Assembly (NCBI GenBank): GCA_963921195.1
Contig: OY992539.1
Coordinates: forward strand, 131,592,682-131,656,681
Length of the DNA: 64,000 nt
Direction: 5' to 3'
Source: Pegoplata infirma
Lineage: Eukaryota; Arthropoda; Insecta; Diptera; Anthomyiidae
Shown here: in pieces, positions 45,341-57,867 of the stretch
Layout of the letters: every line of letters begins with the position of its first letter
Numbering within the stretch: the stretch's first letter is position 1
The notes under the pieces: generated by a model
The model's database searches: none
Told to the model about the DNA's origin: nothing
What the model saw: the letters and a program-made list of their open reading frames with translations, nothing else
Made by a program: the position numbers and the translations under genes

Positions 45341-46122
45341 TAAGGAAGAGAATACAAAAAAATAATACAAAAATACACAACAAAAACAAATCATAAGAAG
45401 CATGTTATGAATTTTGTTTATCTAAGAGTTTAGTTTTATTTCGCACTTGATTAACAAAAAAAAAAAAAACATTTACATATTTAGATGAAAGACGAATTAA
45501 ATTAACAGTGCAGTAAAAAAAAGTACTATTTTGGTAGTTTTTATTAAAAAAGTCATTCCTTGTACATATTTTTTCTTAAAAAAGTATTTCTCTGGTATTT
45601 TTTTTATATAAAACCTACCAATATAGCACTTTGAAATAAAAAGTACCAAAATTGTAATTTGTTATAAAAGAACGAAAAGAGTATTTTTTTCTAAAAAGTT
45701 TCATAATAGTACCTTTTCATAAAAATTACCATAAAAGTACCTTTTAATAAAAAGTACCATAATAGTTACTTTTTCATGAAAAGCACCATAAAAGTACCTT
45801 TTCATAAAAAGTACCATAATAGTACTTTTTTATGCGAAGTTGCAAAATTTATTATTAGAATTATTATTATAAAAAGTATCAAAATAGTACATTATTATAA
45901 AAAGTACCAATAAAGTACTTTTTATAAAAAGTAACAAAAAATAATTTCTTTCAAAAGTACTTTTTAAAAAAGTAAAAAATAGTACTCTTTCATAAGAAGC
46001 ACAAAAATAGTACCTTTTTATAGAAAATACCAATATAGTACCTTTTTATAAAAATAACCAAGTTGGTATATTTATTATAAAAAAAGTACTTTTTTATAAA
46101 AAAGTTATTTTTTCAAGAGAAC

Positions 46123-46790
46123 TTGCAGACGTTGTGTCAACACAACCAGGTTAATTTATTATGGGTACCAGGACACAACGGAATACAGGGAAATGAAAGG
46201 GCAGACGAACTCGCGAAACTTGGAGCTGATGGTGTAGGTACCACGGTGCTAGTTTTACCACCGCTCCAACACTTCAAAAAAAGACGGGATTCCATAAATG
46301 TTGCAGTAGCGAACAGGAAGTGGGACAACTAACAACATGCAAAATCAGCAGAACTTTATGGCCAACTTATGACCAAGGGAAAACTGAACACCTTTTATCA
46401 CTTACGAGAAGGGAATGTCGGGCTCTGACGGGAATAATAACTGGTCACTGTCTCATCGGCATTCATGCTAAAAATATTAGACTCATCCCGGACGCCAGTT
46501 GTAAAAGATGCGGCTCACCAGGAGTGGATGAAACGATAGAACACATACTTTGTCACTGTCCAGCAGTGGCAAGAAGTCGCCGATCGATTACTGGTCAGAT
46601 AAGCTTTAATACTTTGGAGGATATAACGCGAATGGATCTTAGAATATTAAAGAGATTCGCAATGACTTTGAACGTGTTTAACTTGCGCCGCTAGCGAAAA
46701 AAGAAAAAAAAAAGTTTTGTGGTATCGCTATGGACCAAAAGGTCTATGCGAGGTGTAAATCGTACACCGCCACCCTAACCTACCCTAACC
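46123..46790 (+). pseudogene. RNase H-type LINE 3' fragment with target duplication
   Basis: A 5'-truncated copy that starts inside RNase H: LLWVPGHNGIQGNERADELA holds the final catalytic His/Asp motif. A one-base frameshift near 46325 separates it from the rest, which carries ITGHCLIGIHA and the cysteine motif CKRCG..DETIEHILCHC. The stop is at 46692-46694; the 3' end is two TAACC-type repeats. TTCAAGAGAAC (46112-46122) and TTCAAAAGAAC (46791-46801) flank it, an 11-bp target duplication with one difference. It is related to, but diverged from, the copy at 40459-42310. Confidence 0.88.
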
Positions 46791-48097
46791 TTCAAAAGAA
46801 CAAAAATAGTACCTTTTCATTAAAAGTACAAAAAAATAACTTTTTAATGCTAAGTTGAAAAATTTATTATTAGAATATATTTTTTTATAAAAAGTACCAA
46901 AATAGTACATTGTTATAAAAAGTGCCAATAAAGTACTTTTTATGAAAAGTACCAACAAATAATTTATTTTAAAAGTACAATAAAAGTCCTTTTAAAAAAA
47001 GTAAAAATAGTGTTTTTTAATAAAAAGAATAAAAATAGTACTTTTCTATAGAATATACCAATACCGTACCTTTTTGTAAAAACAACCAAGATAGTATTTT
47101 TTTATAAAAATAGTACTTTTTATAAAATGCTATTTTTTTCAAAATATGTAGTTCATTTTATATGAAGTTTCAAAACAGCATAGAAAAAAGTATTTTACTA
47201 TTTTTATAAAAAACTTTAATTGAAAATGTACTGTTTTGGTAGTTTTATGGAAAATAAACTATTTTATTTATTTATATGAAGTTTCAAAAGATCGAAAATA
47301 GTCTTTTTTTATAAAAAGTACCACAATAGTACCTTTTCATAATAGTACCTTTTTTAACAAAAAAATGACTTTTTAATGCAAAGTTGCAAAATTTATTATT
47401 ATAATTATTTTTATAAAAAGTACCAAAATAGTACATTATTATAAAAAGTACCAATAAAATACTTTTTATAAAAAGTACAAAATAATAATGTCTTAAAACT
47501 ACTCTAAAGTACTTTTTAAAAAAGTAAAAATAGTATTTTTTGATAAAAAGAACAAAAGTAGTACTTTTCTGTAGAAAATACCAATATAGTTCCTTTTAAT
47601 TAAAACAACCAAGATAGTAGTTTTTTTTTTTTTTTAAATAGTACTTTTTATAAAAAGCTATTTTTTCAAAATATGTAGTTTCTGTAGTTTATATGAAGTT
47701 TCAAAAGAACGAAAACAGTATTTTTTTTTTAAAGTACCACAATAGTACCTTTTCATTAAAAGTACAAAAAATAGTACTTTTTTATATGAAGCTGCAAAAT
47801 TTATTATTTGAATTATTTTTATAAAAAGTACCGAAATAGTACATTATTATAAAAAGTAGAAATAAAGTATTTTTTTTTTAAAAGTACCGACAAAATAATT
47901 TCTTATAAAAGTACTTTTTAAAAAAATAAAAAAAAGTACTTTTTAAACAAATAAAAAAAGGTACTTTTAAAAAAAAATAAAAAAAAAGTACTTTTAAAAA
48001 ATGTAAAAAAGTACTTTTTGATAAAAATCACAAAATAGTTAATTTTTATAGAAAGCAGCAATATAGTACCTTTTTGTAAAAAAAAAACCAAGACAGT

Positions 48098-48540
48098 ATT
48101 TTTTTATACCCTCCAACTATAGTATGCGGGTATACTCACTTTGTCATTCCGTGTGTAACGCAGCCAAATATCGGTCTAGGACCCCATAAAGTATATATGT
48201 ATATTTATATATTTATGTTCAGTGATCGATTAACACGATGCAGTCCAATATAAAAAAGCTAGACTCTCAAAATTTGTCACGAATATGTCTTATGTTCCTA
48301 GGCAGGTTAAATTCATAAATGAGCAAAATCGGACCAGGGGTAAAAAAGTTTCCCCTTTAAGAACTAAAACAAACTCTGAAAAATAAAATTTTTTACATAA
48401 TTTTTTGTGTTTTTGTTTAACAAATCCAAAATTGTTATGCTACAAGAAGTTCAAAATCCTGCATTTGGACCCAAGGGAATAGATGATGCCGTTTTTTCGG
48501 AATGTCCCCCATTTTGTGGGCGTGGATTAAAAAAATTGTT
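48098..48540 (-). mobile_element. Family A element, inverted copy without GGAC run
   Basis: TTTTTATACCCTCCAACTAT, CTCACTTTGTCATTCCGTGT, GACCCCATAAAGTATATAT and a GATGCAGTCCAATATAAAA block are the inverse of the family A right half. The GGAC/AGAC run is missing between GATCGATTAACACGATGCAG, and the head fades near 48540. A short C run lies at 48642. Confidence 0.7.
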
Positions 48541-48824
48541 TAATTAATGATAAACTTATATTTTATTAATGCTAAAAGCATAAGAATGCATTTTTTAACA
48601 TATATTTCCAAAGGAGATTTGTCCCCCCAACTACCACATTCCCCCCCCCCCCACTTACAACCTAACCCTCTCCCTAATTGAAAGCACTTGTTGGGTTCCT
48701 TTTATAAAAAAATATTTTTTGGTACTTTTGATAAAAAAAAGTACTTTGTGATACATTTTATAAAAAGTACTTTAGTTTTATTTTTAGTAAATTATAACTT
48801 AACTTGAACTAAATTGTGTGTGCA

Positions 48825-50906
48825 CTAAGGGTGTTCTTAACAGTAAGGAAAAAATTTAAAATGTTTTAATTGCTTGGCACTGGGCAGAATTTTGTTCCTT
48901 TGTACTAAAAACTTAATAATAAAAAATTTGGAGTTAATCCGATAACTTTAAGTGGACGCGGAAACAACCTGAAGTTTGAATAACGGATTACAAGGGGAAA
49001 AAATTACTTTTTACTCATTTTCTCAATTTTTTCGATATTTTAAGTTAAGTTTGAATTTAAATGGTTACAGAATTGTGATATGGAGTACATTACCTTTGTA
49101 ATAAGGCAACAAAAACGAAAATCGGTTAAAAATCAGCCAAGTTATTACAACTGCCCCAGGCAACTAGCGTGTGGCAGACCACTTGATCAAAGATTTCGAG
49201 TTAAATTTTTGAAATTGATTGAAATTGTCTACAATAACAACATTTTTTTATTCTTTACTTCCCAATGTACTAAGGTGATAGGTATTTTTCATATTGTGTT
49301 ATGCTAACTTGTTTTAAATTAATGTTAAAAAGGTCTAAATTTTTCAGCACTATTTTCAAATCTCCAATTTTAAATTTTAATTTTTTTAGGCAAATAAAAT
49401 TTAAAAAATCGACCATTGGACCATAGGATTTTGTTAAGCACATATAAGGGAATAAAAATTACAAAAATTGTAGACATTCCTTTTTTCATTCGGCTAGTTT
49501 AGCGATTTTATTACGGCGGATTTCGAGATAATAGTGATTTTGGTAACATTTTTAGCTTTTAGTTAATTTTTTTATTTTTTTTTTAACAAACTTCATATGT
49601 TTTCTACCGAATTACTACAGAATAATATAGAACACTTCAATTCCTTTAATCAGGGCAAAATTGAGATATGAAAAATTGGCCCAGTTAAAGGTAATAGGTC
49701 AAATTTGAGAACAATTTGAATTTTTAAAGATTATCAATTTTTTTGAGCGGATATTTATGAAACTCCTTGATGTTATTTTAATATGACTAAACATAAATGG
49801 TTTATTATTAAAATTCGGAAAATTAACCCATAAGTGCTATTGGGGTCTTTATTTTTTTTTATTTAATGGAGAAAATATAAGTATATTATTTCATAGGGTC
49901 ATATAGACCCCAACAGCACTTAAGGGTTAATGTTCTGAATTTTTATAAGCCATTAATTTTTACATCTTATTGAAATAACATTTAGGAGTTTCATTAATAT
50001 CCGCTCAAAAAATCTGTAAATCTTTAAAAATTCAAATTCTTCTAAAATTTGACCTTTGACCTTTAACTGGGTCAATTTTTCATATCTCAATTTTGCCCTG
50101 ATTAAAGGAATTGAAGTATTCTATATAAGTCTGTATCAATTCGGTAGAAAACATATGAAGTTTGTTAAAAAAAAATAAAAAAATTAACTAAAAGCTTAAA
50201 AAGTTAACAAAATCACTATTATCTCGAAATCCGCCGAATTAAAATCGCTAAACTAGACGAATGAAAAAAGGAATGTCTACAATTTTTGTAAGTTTTATTC
50301 CCTTATATGTGCTTAACAAAATCCTATGGTCCAATGGTCGATTTTTTAAATTTTATTTGCCTAAAAAAATCAAAATTTAAAATTGGAGATTTGAAAACAG
50401 GGCTGAAAAATTTAGACCTTTTTAACATTAATTTAAAACAAGTTAGCATAACACATATAAAAAATACCTATCACCTTTTGGGAAGTAAAGAATAAAAAAA
50501 TGTTGCTTTAGTAGATAATTTCAATCAATTTCAAAAATTGAACTCGAAATCTTTGATCAAGTGGTCTGCCACACGCTAGTTGCCTGGGGCAGTTGTAATA
50601 ACTTGGCTGATTTTTAACCGATTTTAGTTTTTGATGCCTTATTACAAAGGAAATGTACTCCACATCACAATTCTGTAACCATTTGAATTCAAACTTAACT
50701 TTAAATATCGAAAAAATTTAGAAAATGAGTAAAAAGTCATTTTTTCCCCTTGTAATCCGTTATTCAAATTTCAGGTCGTTTCCGCGTCCACTTAAAGTTA
50801 TCGGATTAACTCCAAATTTTTTATTATTAAGTTTTTAGTACAAAGGAACAAAATTTTGCCCAGTGCAACACAAAAATCCGAAATAAAAAAATAAGAACAC
50901 CCTTAG
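48825..50906. mobile_element. 2.1-kb palindromic transposon with 1-kb arms
   Basis: CTAAGGGTGTTCTTA begins and TAAGAACACCCTTAG ends the element; TGTGCA stands on both sides (48819-48824, 50907-50912). The arms pair along almost their whole length: GTGTGGCAGACCACTTGATC at 49160-49190 against its inverse at 50555-50580, for example. The centre is near 49870, where GTCTATATGACCC-like and GGGGTC blocks face each other. No transposase is present. The size and arm length fit Foldback-like or long-TIR MULE/hAT relatives. Confidence 0.88.
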
Positions 50907-50912
50907 TGTGCA

Positions 50913-51520
50913 CACATTTTTAAGAAATATATCTTTAAAATTAAGATATTTTTCTTAGAGTTGGGAAAAATTTATTTTCAAGTAAGAAATTGTTTCCTTA
51001 TATTAAACTCCATTTAAAGAAAACTGTGAACTATTTACAAGTAAATGAACTAAACGTTTTTGCTCAAAGTTAGGAAAATTTCTTATTTTTTAGTTAAATT
51101 TAACAAAATATTTGGAAAATTCATGAACTTTATTCAAAGAAATTTTTTCCTAAAATTTAAGTCATGTCTTTTTTTCAGTGTACTTTTAATTCAATCTACT
51201 TAAATATTTAAATTCTAAAAAAATCCTTGTTTTTAACCACATTAATTTTATTTTCAATATTAAAAAAAAAAAAAAGTTCAATGTTATGTTGCCATTATTT
51301 TTATTTATGTTAATATTTTAAATACAATTTTTATTTTTTTTTACAACCACATACAGTTAGTTTAACACACATTTGATTTCTATACAAAAATATTTATGTA
51401 AATAGTACTTGTTTGAGTGTAGTGTATATGTGGCACAATGTAGGATTTTTTTTACACATCCTTTTTTTTGACATTAAGCATCAGGTTTTAACGTTGCAGT
51501 TGCATTAGCAAGTACAACAA
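50913..51520. other. AT-rich stretch, possible old MITE
   Basis: CACATTTTTAAGAAATATAT and TTTTTTTCAGTGTAC may mark the ends of an old element (to about 51182). Nothing else is recognised. Confidence 0.35.
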
Positions 51521-52592
51521 AATATTATGGGTTTTATCACAATACATACTCAGATTGAAGCACACATCATGATGATGATGATGATAAAAACATATTCAGG
51601 CATACAATTTTATTTTGAATGCTTTATTATTATATATTTTGCATCTGCTTTTGTTTATGGTACATTGCTGGAACTGGTGATGATGATGCTGTTACTGCTG
51701 AAATTTTTGTGTTGGAATAAAAAAATATTTTCGCTTGTTTGATTACTAGCATGGGATAATGCCTAACAGTAGTTCTCAAATGAAGTTTAAGGAGCCATTC
51801 AGTAAAAATTAAGGACGATTGAATTTCAAAAAGGATCAACAAAAATGACACCTTAAAACGGGAGCTATTGGAGCCATCAAGGCGAAGAACCAACATTTGT
51901 TGCACAGTGTAATTTTAGTTCATAACCTAGAAATTCAAAATGCTTAAATTCGGCTGGTGGTGCTGGTACATAATTGTGTAAAGTATCATAATTAAAAAGG
52001 AACTACACTCTCCCATGTAAAAAAAGGATTAGATTTGTTCTGAAATGCACATATATGGTCTGTTCTGTTCATATAATTAAATATATTAATATTTGGTACG
52101 ATCTGCCAGATCCTTAATTTGGTCACAATTGTTTGATCTGCTATTGATCTCATCTAATCATTTCCCGAAAATCGGGGACAAATTTGAGATCTGACATATC
52201 TTATCGGATACAATTAAATATAATTATATATCAAACCAGATCAAATCCATTTAACGAGTACACACTGTGTACAGTACACTCTGTACACACTGTGTATAAC
52301 ACAGGCTTGCAAATATGCAATTTTGCAATATTTCATATTTGCAAGCACATAAAAAAATGTGTTAAACTGGTCTTTTCACTTGTTTTTAATGAAAATAAAA
52401 GATTAAGAACCCCTGCTTTAAATCATTCATGCTGTTGCTATAGTTGTTGTTTTAGATTTTGTTGTATTATTTTTACAGGATTTATTATTTTTGTTATCAC
52501 GTATTTTGCATCTCAAAATTGCATCTGCATTTGAATGTAAATATGTACCAAAATAAAAATCCCATTATTTACACATGTACAAATATGTAGCA
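51521..52592. other. Stretch without supported gene
   Basis: ATGATGATGATGATGAT (51569) and GTGATGATGATGCTG (51675) are short trinucleotide runs. A 116-codon frame (52184-52534) has no recognised domain; its cysteine-rich run near the end is short and probably chance. AGATCTG/CAGATC blocks at 52100-52250 may be an old repeat. Confidence 0.4.
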
Positions 52593-53881
52593 TTAGAGTG
52601 GCATTTTTTCTTCAACTTTTGATTTTCCTAAGTGTCCGGGCAAATTTTTACTCTAGTGGACCTAAGAAATGTGTGGTACAAATTTGAGGTTAATTGGATT
52701 AAATTAATACGTGGCGCCAGTCGGTCAAAGTTTTAGATTTTTAAACATTTTTTGAAAAAAAAAAAAAAAAAATAAAACTATATCTTGCGACACATCATAC
52801 TTAGTAATTTTGATGCGCTGAACACAAATATCAAAGAATTTTTAAAATCGGTCAAACGGTTTTCGAGATATCATTATTTGAAATTTGCAAAAAAATGGCA
52901 GTGTTTTCTTACGTTCTAGATATTTTTTTAAAAAAAGTTTTAAAATTTCTTACCCTTAACCCTTTCAAAGGCTTGATACAATCTCTCATTCAAAATTAAT
53001 TTCAGCCAAATCTGATTACTTTGACCCGTGGCGACCTTCTATCAAAGTTTTGCTTTTTTACAAAATTTTTACCAAAAACTCTAAAATTTGATATTAGGGC
53101 GCCATGGGTTAAAATGGTCTGATTTGGTTCAAATTATGTTGAAATGAAAGCTTGTCTCCAGCTCTATAAAAAAATTAACAGAAACAAAATTTTAAGATTT
53201 TTTTAAAAAATTTCTTGAACTTAGGAAAAACCGCCATTTTGTGAAATTTTTTTGGGCAAATTTCAAATGGCAATAACTCAAAAACCGTTCGACCGATTTA
53301 ATATATTTTTTGACGCTTGTGTTTATCATGCAAAAATCAATAAAAATAATGTTTTGCGAGATATTTTTTTTAATTTTAATTTTTCAAAAATTTGAAATTT
53401 TGGTGGAAATTTTCCAAATATGCAAATCTTTGATCGAAGGGCGCCACGGGTTAAAATGATCGGATTTGGCTCAAATTAATTTTTAATAAAATATTGTGTC
53501 AAGCTCTTGGAAAAGGTCAAGGGTAAGAACTTTTTATTTTTTTTTTTAATTTCTAGAACGTAGGAAAAAACCGCCATTTTTTTTTGCAAATTTCAAATAG
53601 CGTTATTTCGAAAACCGTTTGCCCGATTTAAATTTTTTTTTGATATTCGTGTTCAGCGCACCAAAATTAATAAGTACCTATGATGTATCGCAAGACATAG
53701 TTTTTTTATTTTTCTTTTCTAAAAATTTTCAAAAATCCAAAACAAACGCCACGGGTTAATTAAATCCGATTAACCTTAAATTTGTAAAACATATGTTTTG
53801 GGCCTAAAAGAATAAAAATTTGTCCTGAAGTTCAAAATCGGAAGAAAAACTTATTTGCCATACAACAAAACGCCAGTCTAA
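52593..53881. mobile_element. 1.3-kb palindromic transposon with target duplication
   Basis: TTAGAGTGGC begins and GCCAGTCTAA ends the element; TGTAGCA stands on both sides (52586-52592, 53882-53888), a 7-bp or, shifted, 8-bp duplication. Pairing blocks: CCTAAGAAATGTGTGG region, GATGCGCTGAACACAA / TGTTCAGCGCACCA, GACCCGTGGCG / GCGCCACGGGTTA. Arms are about 600 bp and more diverged than those at 48825-50906. hAT-like is the best guess. Confidence 0.82.
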
Positions 53882-54049
53882 TGTAGCATATACCCTAGCA
53901 GTCATTAGAATAGGATCAATCATAAATTTAAAAAAAAAATTTTATTAAAAAAAATTTGACACTTAAAAGAAAGTGTATTGTGAGGTTTCTAAGAGATTTT
54001 TTGGGAAAATAAAATAAATTTTGACTTGATTTTAATTATTTAAAAAAAC

Positions 54050-56070
54050 AAGTTAGAGTGTTAAATTCGGCTGTGCGGAATCTTTTATACCCTCCAACAT
54101 GTTAATAAAATTTAAGGGGCGCTTATTTTGGGGGGGAGGGATTGAGCGAGGGCTGTAGGGTACACCTCATTCTCGCAAAAAATATTTACTAATTCATTTA
54201 TTATGCTTTTTAGACTAAAGTTATACAATTTTGTCATTATTTAAAATATATTTTTTTAAAAAGGGGGCGGACCAAAAAGAAACAATATGCTTTAGTCTTC
54301 CCGGTCCTAGTGCTGGACTCTGAACTTCTTCTTGCATAAAAATGTTTCATTTGTTTAACAAAAATACAAAAAAACACGTAAAAAATTTTGTTTTTCAGAG
54401 GTTTTCCCCCCTGGTCCGCTTTTGCCATTTTTTTTTGGACTGCATCGTGCCATCTACAAACAGACGGACGGGCGGGTGGACAAACAGACGGACAGACAGA
54501 CGGACGTTCATAGAATGTCTCAGAATCGATCATGGAGTTCCGTTTAAGACTTAAATTTTAAGGTAAAAAAGATGTGATTTTTGATGGCACATCGAAGATG
54601 TGGTACATTAAAAAATAAGAAATTCCTTCGCTTCAATTAAATTGCGCAAGGGGGTCAAAAGTTATGGCGGTTTTAAGATTTGGCAGTTTTAAAAATCTTA
54701 AAAATATTTTAAAGACTTTTTTTTCTACACATTTGTTGCATGCTTTATAAAAACATGCCAGGATATATCATTTCTTCTAAAATATATGATATAAATTTAA
54801 CCCTTTAATGACCAAACGATTTAAAAAAAATATCTAAGTACCTAAAATCGCGATTAATTCGCGGTAAAAGAAAAGTTTCACAATTTTTTATAACATATTT
54901 AGGCAATGCGCGTTGGTATTACTGAAAAAAATCACAGAAAATCGTATCATTATACCTCTAATTTAAAAAAAATCGGTGATGCTTTTTTATAACAAGAAAA
55001 TTTAATATGGCCCAAAAAATCTATTATCATCAAAATTGTTTAACCCGCCTCTGAATTTATGATGACACATCAAGTGGGCTTTCATTTAAAAAAAAAATTT
55101 ATCCGATTTCGTGTAAAGCCTTGGGTGTGCCAGATCAAAACAGGTTTAGATAAAATCATCGCGCTTTCCTCTCAGAATGGCTTAAAGTAAAAAGTCAAAA
55201 AGCAAAAAATGAACATGATGCATAATTGCTACTAAAAAAAATAGGAAACAGATTTGCAAATTTCGCACAATTCAAAAATGCCATAAAATTTTTGCAATTT
55301 GTTTTTAATAAACCCGCCAATGATTTTTTTATGTAAACTTACAAAAAACTCGGTTTACGCAAGAGTCCAACAAATTTTGAATGAAACAGCGAATGTGACT
55401 CGCGAAAAACTGGTATTTTAAAAAAATTACGTTTTTTCTTTTGAAATTTGATCTGCTGAAACTCCTTAACTATTCGTGGCACATTAACGGGATTAATTCC
55501 AAAATGTTAAGAATTACAACAGCTACTTTTTTCATTTTATAGAGGGGGCTGAAATCCTTGATCAAAAAACATCGAAAATTTAAAAGCTCTTAACTTTTGG
55601 TTTCAAAACTTGACCGTCTTATAACTTCTTACCAAGCGATGAAGCATCTATCAAACCAACATTTAAATAATCTCTTATATGTACTGACTTTGTGTTATGC
55701 CGGAAAAGATTAAAACATAAGGAGAACTTAAAAAAAAGCGAAAAAAGGTAAAAACTATGGATTATTTCAAGCCATTTTTATCAATTTTTCAACTTTAACC
55801 CTCTGTAACTTTTACGGATAAAGTGGGGTAATCCTTAAACATTGCTCGGTGATAGTTCAAGGTCTTGTTTACACAACTGCATTTAAAGTTTTTCTAAATT
55901 CCAAAAACTGCCGGTTTTTTAAAAAATTTATTTCAGTTTCACTGAGTTGAAATTTAAAAAAAGATTTTGTGATATATACTTTATGGGGTCCCCGACCGAT
56001 ATTTCGATCCTTTACAAACGGAATGTCAAAGTGAATATACCCCCATACTGTGGTTGGAAGGTTTAAAAAA
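54050..56070 (+). mobile_element. Family A element split by about 1.43 kb
   Basis: The head (AGTTAGAGTGTTAAATTCGG, TTTTATACCCTCCAA) and GGAC/AGAC run lie at 54050-54535. The tail (TATATACTTTATGGGGTC to ATACCCCCATACTGTGGTT) lies at 55972-56070. Between GAATCGATCA and TATATACTTT, which are adjacent in the copy at 15790-16343, about 1.43 kb of AT-rich sequence is inserted (54536-55971). No terminal repeats of this insert are clear. Confidence 0.7.
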
Positions 56071-57520
56071 CACTTTGTTCCTATTCTAATTACCGCTAGT
56101 GTAATTTTCAGTGTGATATTGTTTGTTTTATAAAAAAAATCCATGTATACAAGTATTATTTGTTTAAAAATATTTTTATTATAATTTTTTCTATATTTTT
56201 TTTATTATATTATAATATGTAAATACAGTGGTTAGAAAAATTAATCGGACAGGCAAAAATTTATCATTTGCTTAAAAACTTTCGAATTTTGTGTCGACCT
56301 TTCAAAGAATGGCCACGGAAGAGATGATTGTAGAAAAATTTATAAACACATTTTTAAAGGATAAAACTCCCGATTTTTTTAAATAAAATCTGCCTCAAAA
56401 AGAAATTTTTGCGTACTTTGTGGGAAAAAAATTAAAAAAAAAATTACAAAATCTCGATTTTGATCCACAGATAATGATTTTTAAACATAAAAATTATTTT
56501 TTAATCAAATTTGTCTCAAAAGTTCCAAAACTATATGTTATGAAAATATTCATACAATCTATGAAAAATTTAGTAAAAGTGTGCCACTGATTTATTTTCA
56601 TTGGATCAATGATTTTTTTCATAAATCTAATAAAAAATGTTATTGCAATAATGAAAAAGATCATTTCATGGAAAAGAAAAGCCTTGAAATTTTGCATGAA
56701 ATTTTATGAAACAAATTAAAGTCATTTTAAAAAAATCATTGATCTACTTAATAAACAAATTCATTGGCTCTTTATGATAAATATTTCCTTCTCTGTGTAA
56801 AAATTGTTTAAAAAATTTAAAAAAACGCAATTTTAAAGCAAATTTGCCATTCGGAATCTGTGTACCGAAATCGTGTGTTTACGATTTAAACAGAAATTCT
56901 GTTTTTTTTTCATTAAACTGAAACTCCAAAAACTTTTAAAGCCAAAATGTAGATAAATGACCATTAGCACTTTTTTTCAATTTTATCACTCAAACAAAGC
57001 ATTAAACTAAAATTTCAAACTCTGTTATGACTGTCCGATTTGTTTTTCGAGTCACTGTAGACATTGCAATATTTTAATATACAATTTTTTTTTGCCCACC
57101 TATGTCAATTAATTTTTAATTACATTCGGACATGTAAATTAAACAGCATTTGTTTTGTGTAAAAATAATACAAAAAAAACCTATAGAAAATAAATTAAAA
57201 GTTTTTAAAAAAATACGTGAAATATTGATATTATTTTCCATATTTAATCATAACAAATGTATGTTAAACACGTTTCATTATATAATGTAATTAAATGATT
57301 ACAATGGGTATTTTTTTGATAACTAAAGGGGTGATAATTTGACATTTTAGCACATTTCTTACCAGCGTGCCCTTCCGCCCTTCACAGTGGGAGGGGGAGC
57401 CGTTCCTAAAAAAATATCATCAACTTTAAACGTTTAAATGTGCATTTATTATTTTTAAGGGTACAAAAAGGTGTCGAACCTGAAAGTTTTGTCAAAAAAT
57501 TCCAATGTTTAAATTTCTGG
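56071..57520. other. AT-rich stretch without recognised feature
   Basis: I see no gene. Small inverted motifs exist (GGGAGGGGGAGCCGT near 57389 stands out by composition only). Confidence 0.45.
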
Positions 57521-57867
57521 TAAGAAAGAATTTATAACGAATTTCAATCAACAAAAACGCGGATTCAATCCATTTTTTGATTGAAATTCCTCCAATCAAT
57601 CACTTACAATTTGATGATTGTTGTACCAATCATCAAATTGTAAGTGATTGATTGAAAATTTTTTCAATCAAACATTTATTCGATTTTGATCAAAAATTTT
57701 ATCAATTTTCTTTTTATATTCAATCAAAACAATGATTGATTTAACAAATGAATTAAAGGCTTGTGAAAAAATGTTCAAAAAATTCATCATTATTGCTTTC
57801 CAATATGTTGCCAACAAAAATAAAAGTAAAACCCGGATACTTTGTATATTTTTGAATTAATCTATTC

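Larger units (their letters stand above)
45510..48790. repeat. Degenerate GTAC/ATAAAAAGTAC array
   Basis: Imperfect units of the type ATAAAAAGTACCAAAATAGT fill 45520-46110, 46795-48100 and 48680-48780. They resemble the 16-bp satellite (GGTACTTTTTATAAAA) but are far more diverged. A larger period of roughly 500 bp is suggested by recurring AAGTTGCAAAATTTATTATT blocks (about 45837, 46850, 47381, 47791). It is interrupted by the LINE fragment at 46123-46790 and a family A copy at 48098. Confidence 0.8.

Noticed and set aside
52184..52534. 116-codon frame with a cysteine-rich end
   Set aside because: No recognisable domain, no splice context, no second copy; composition follows local TGT/TTG-rich sequence.
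54536..55971. Insert within a family A copy as a new transposon
   Set aside because: The interruption is clear from the sister copies, but I could not find inverse termini or a target duplication, so I did not assign a class.
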